DNA from: Penium margaritaceum
Lineage: Eukaryota; Streptophyta; Zygnematophyceae; Desmidiales; Peniaceae
DNA: 64,000 bases
Assembly: GCA_023375785.1 (NCBI GenBank)
Contig: SZWC01000030.1
Location: forward strand, 282,436 to 346,435
Reading direction: 5' to 3'
Made by a program: the position numbers and the translations under genes
Notes under the pieces: model-generated
What the model was told of the DNA's origin: nothing
What the model saw: only the letters and a program-made list of their open reading frames with translations
Databases searched by the model: none
Shown here: positions 61,301 to 64,000 of the stretch, one piece after another
Layout of the letters: each line of letters starts with the position of its first letter
How positions within the stretch are numbered: the stretch's first letter is position 1

Positions 61301-61523
61301 ATGCTTCATACCAAGCCTTTGTTTTTGGAGGTTCAACCTCTTCTCCAGATAGTGACACACCCTCATGAGAGTCTCAATTTGCCATTTCCACAAGGGAGAA
61401 TCTATCCCTGTAAACTTTGACATGCCACTGCTGACCTCTTCAAGATTGAGCATGGTGGATGTTGTCATACTACTTCCTTCTCTCTGTGTCATTGTGCTTG
61501 TTGAGGTTTGTCTAGGAGGATAT

Positions 61524-62177
61524 TATTAGCTATTGAGCTAACCACCTCCAGTAGAGAAGCCGCAAAACCGAAAAGCTCACAAAGGTTTTTAACACATTCT
61601 TCCTTTGAAGGTATGTGTTGTGCAACCCAATCTTAATCAGGCATACAGTTCACCTTCAATAGTACTAACGCCTTAGCATTACATCGCAAGAAGAGCTCAA
61701 TTGGTCAATAGGCAAGAGAGCATCAAGCAAGGGTCAATTAATCAGCATGCAAGACAAGTCCTTTTATAGTTGTCTGTCCAGTCCTACAACTCAGAAGCAC
61801 ATTCATGAGAAGTGGCTTGACCCTGCCACATCACTAAGAGACTTGCGCTGTGGGCTTGACACATAATCATCCTTGTGCCAAGGTGACTGATCAGCCGCGT
61901 TGCTTCCCATAAGCAACGAACGTTCTTTCTTTGAAGCTTCCAAAACAACCAAGATGTGCATGGTGCCAGGATCGAACTCATGACCTCTCACTTGGCCAAA
62001 TAAACAAAGTGGCAAAGTTAACCACCCATCTACATGGTGTACTCATAGGTCATATCTCACATAAGACAGAGCATAGTTGAGTCACCCTACAACAAATCCA
62101 GGGATCATACCCCCACAAGGGGCAGAGTATTCTTGATCCATCGTACAAGACTGAACAAGGGGGAAAAATATTCAACA
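61524..62177 (-). repeat. D 3' LTR (654 bp)
   Basis: The minus strand starts TGTTGAATATTTTTCC and ends near GCTCAATAGCTAATA. An inverted partial copy lies at 43666-43751 plus 50754-50891. A tRNA-like stretch lies at 61963-62026. Confidence 0.85.
61963..62026 (-). other. tRNA-like stretch in D LTR
   Basis: The minus strand reads GTGGTTAACTTTGCC near the start and AGTTCGATCCTGG near the end, joined by AAGTGAGAGGTCATG. The second word is close to the B-box consensus GGTTCGANTCC. The T-stem is weaker than in A1. The layout and the word GAGAGGTC are shared with the older A LTRs. Confidence 0.55.
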
Positions 62178-62265
62178 AATATCTCCCTTGCACCTTGCAT
62201 CAGTTTCCATCATCATTCTTCATCACTTGCGTTGACCATACCAATACCTTGCCTGCTCGCCTGGT

Positions 62266-62289
62266 GGAGATCCTTGGATAAGGATCTCC
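62266..62289. repeat. Short perfect hairpin in D
   Basis: GGAGATCCTT and AAGGATCTCC flank a 4-base loop, between the PPT and RT of D. Confidence 0.8.
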
Positions 62290-64000
62290 GGACTGACATC
62301 AGACTGCCTTCTGCGGACTAACATGGGATGCCTAGCATGTCAGTTTTCTCCGCTTCCTTGATAGGGGACATAGAGGTGGAGAGCTTGCACTATGAGCTCA
62401 TAGGTGTCCTGGCATGCTTGCAATCTGCCATGTCGTATTGTTTGAGGATGGAGTCAATGTACTTTGTCTGGTTCAGGTTGATGGTACCTGCGGCTGTGTC
62501 ACGCTTGATGGGAATACCAAGGTAGAAGTTAAGAAGACCCATGTCCTTTATCTTGAACCTGCTACTCAGCTCCCCCTTGAGATTTTCTAGTAGCTGCATT
62601 GAAGAAGAGCACAGAATCAGGTCATCAACATACAAGGCAATCAACATAGTCCCTTTGTCGCTATCATGCACGTACATGCTTTGGTCGTTGTCGTAGTACA
62701 TGGACTCCTTGGCCATGAATGTATCCATCTCTTGGTACCAACGTCTTGGCGCTTGTTTTAGCCCATAGAGTGCCTTTACCAACCTGTACACCTTGCCCTT
62801 GCGTACATTAACCCCTTCTGGAACCTCCATCAGTACCTCCTTTGAAGTTTTCCATAAAGGAAGGCTGTCTTGACATCCATCTGTTGGACGTCAATGTTCT
62901 TGGTAGCTGCAATAGCAACCAGTGACCAGTTGGAGGCAAAGGCCACAACGTGAGCAAAGGTCTTATCGTACTCTACGCCGAGCCATTGAAAGAGCCCGTT
63001 TGCTACGAGTAGTGCCTTGTACTTCTCTATATTACCATCCAGTTTCCTTTTTACTTTCAACACCCACTTGGACCCCACAACATGAGCGCCATTAGGTCTC
63101 TCCACCAGTACCCATTTCCCATTCTCCTCAATGGAGCTGAGTTCACTGCAAATTGCTTCATCCTACTCAGCTTTGCCAGGCTACGCGAGTGCCTGTGCGA
63201 GAGACGTTGGCTCCTCTTGAACCAGGAACGAATAGTTGCAGCCTGTCCATTCACCCCTATCTGCATCATTATGCTGCCGAGGAAATTTCAGACGTGAACT
63301 TCTTCTTGGACCTGCTGGCTATTGCTGTTGATGTAGAGGCTCGAGGTTTGTTTTGTCGTTGATGGGGGGAGAGGTATCCTCGTCATGGTCTAGAGGATGA
63401 GATACGTCAGAATCGGAGGCCAATTCCTCCGAGTCATCTTCATCAGCTTCTCTCCCTGTCGTAGTACCCAGCCCATGCCATTGTGCTGGTGCTTCTTCTC
63501 CCTCCTCAAGAAGAGTGAGCCTCTCTCCCTGTTTTGGAGTGTTCTCAAGTACAAGAAGCTCTCCCTTACTCACTGAAAGTTCTTGGAAATCCATGTATTT
63601 TGTGCTCTTGCTTCGAGCTTTCCAGGACCCTCACACGCCTCGACCTTGGCAAAGCCAGTGCAACCGAACACCTTGAGATAGGAGGCGTCCTACTTCCTGC
63701 CCTACCATGCTTCTTGAGGTGTCTTCAACTGCAGTGTCTGATTCTTCTTCCCTCTCCTTAGCAGAGTTGTTGCATGTGTGAGGTTCAAAAGATAGATAGC
63801 CGTGCGTGCTGCTTGAGCCCAAAACCTAGGAGGCAGCTTGGCGTCAAAGAGCATGCACTATGTCATGCCAAGGAGGATCTGATTCATCCTCTCAGCTACG
63901 CCGTTGCTTTGAGGTGTGTAGGGAGTAGTTTTCCAATGTTCAATGCCCTGTGTCTTCAGCCACTCCCTCCAGGCTTCGTACTCCCCCCCCTCCATTGTCC

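Larger units (their letters stand above)
50892..61523 (-). mobile_element. C: old family A element, split by B2
   Basis: Minus-strand parts: gag (about 60600-61492, GMSKFTGIDSPLWKWQ and a zinc knuckle near 60740), protease region (about 60430-60600), GAG-pre-integrase (about 60000-60430), integrase (about 59550-60000), linker (about 59040-59550), RT (58341 to about 58990 and about 51660-51730), RNase H (about 51050-51650) and a 3' LTR remnant (50892-51035). No 5' LTR is seen, because the gag start runs into the D LTR. B2 sits within RT/RNase H. It has many breaks. Confidence 0.8.
61524..64000 (-). mobile_element. D: family D copia element, 3' part, cut by window edge
   Basis: 3' LTR (61524-62177), PPT (62178-62194, minus strand GGTGCAAGGGAGATATT), a short stretch with little RNase H left (about 62195-62340), RT (about 62340-63110, with LYVDDLILCSSSMQLLENL and YGLKQAPRRWYQEM), linker (about 63110-63720) and the integrase C-terminal side to the window edge. 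The RT groups with family A. It adjoins the gag start of C, so it probably inserted there. A target duplication cannot be tested. It has several breaks. Confidence 0.85.

Noticed and set aside
1-64000. Ty3/gypsy elements, LINEs or host genes
   Set aside because: Every pol remnant has integrase before RT (copia order). I saw no LINE endonuclease/RT, no poly-A tails, and no conserved non-TE protein in any long frame.

Overview
This 64 kb window is repeat DNA from end to end. I find no host gene, no functional tRNA or rRNA gene and no CRISPR array. Everything recognisable belongs to Ty1/copia-type LTR retrotransposons. The pol order is protease, integrase, reverse transcriptase, RNase H, with YVDD reverse transcriptases, GAG-pre-integrase and UBN2-type gag. 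One family carries the primer-binding site complementary to plant initiator tRNA-Met (TGGTATCAGAGCC). That combination points to a land plant or close green relative with a large, repeat-rich genome. I cannot place it more closely.

Four LTR types recur; the names are mine. Family A has LTRs of about 650-775 bp ending TGTTGA..GACA or TGTCA and a PPT like GGTGCAAGGGAGAG. Family B has LTRs of about 725 bp, TGTTGG..CCAACA, with the initiator-Met PBS. Family S has LTRs of about 940-990 bp, TGTTGAAA..TGACA, rich in palindromes. Family D has an LTR of about 650 bp, TGTTGAATA... .

Layout: 1-2440 is the 5' end of a minus-strand B element (B1). 2441-7915 is an old composite of a plus-strand B fragment (B4), a minus-strand A fragment (A4) and an A LTR. 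7554-24465 is a head-to-tail array of A elements that share LTRs (LTR-1, A5, LTR-2, A8, LTR-3, A9). A5 was broken by a second copy of the 3505-7915 composite (11003-16469), which later received a solo S LTR (12264-13241). 24466-24891 holds two small scraps. 24892-41971 is a plus-strand A element (A2). It holds a minus-strand S element (E, 24944-37090), which holds a plus-strand B element (B3, 26358-32224), which in turn holds a solo A LTR (27894-28669). A2 also carries an unclassified 781-bp insert (38980-39760). 41972-43665 is a minus-strand A fragment (A3). 43666-50891 is a D LTR piece split by A1 (43752-50753), the youngest-looking element, whose 5' LTR is split by a solo S LTR (49752-50738). 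50892-61523 is an old minus-strand A element (C) split by a fairly young B element (B2, 51731-58340). 61524-64000 is the 3' part of a minus-strand D element.

Age order from nesting and by-eye LTR divergence: C, A2, E and the array are old; B2 is younger (LTRs about 6% different); A1 is youngest (LTRs about 3% different, perfect 5-bp target duplication). The S solo LTRs postdate the sequences they interrupt. All elements are treated here as fossils; domain positions are approximate. A1 and B2 each contain one unresolved base, so assembly seams are possible there. The most unusual features are tRNA-like modules inside LTRs of at least two families, a duplicated composite block that looks like break-repair filler, and long conserved palindromes in the S LTR.
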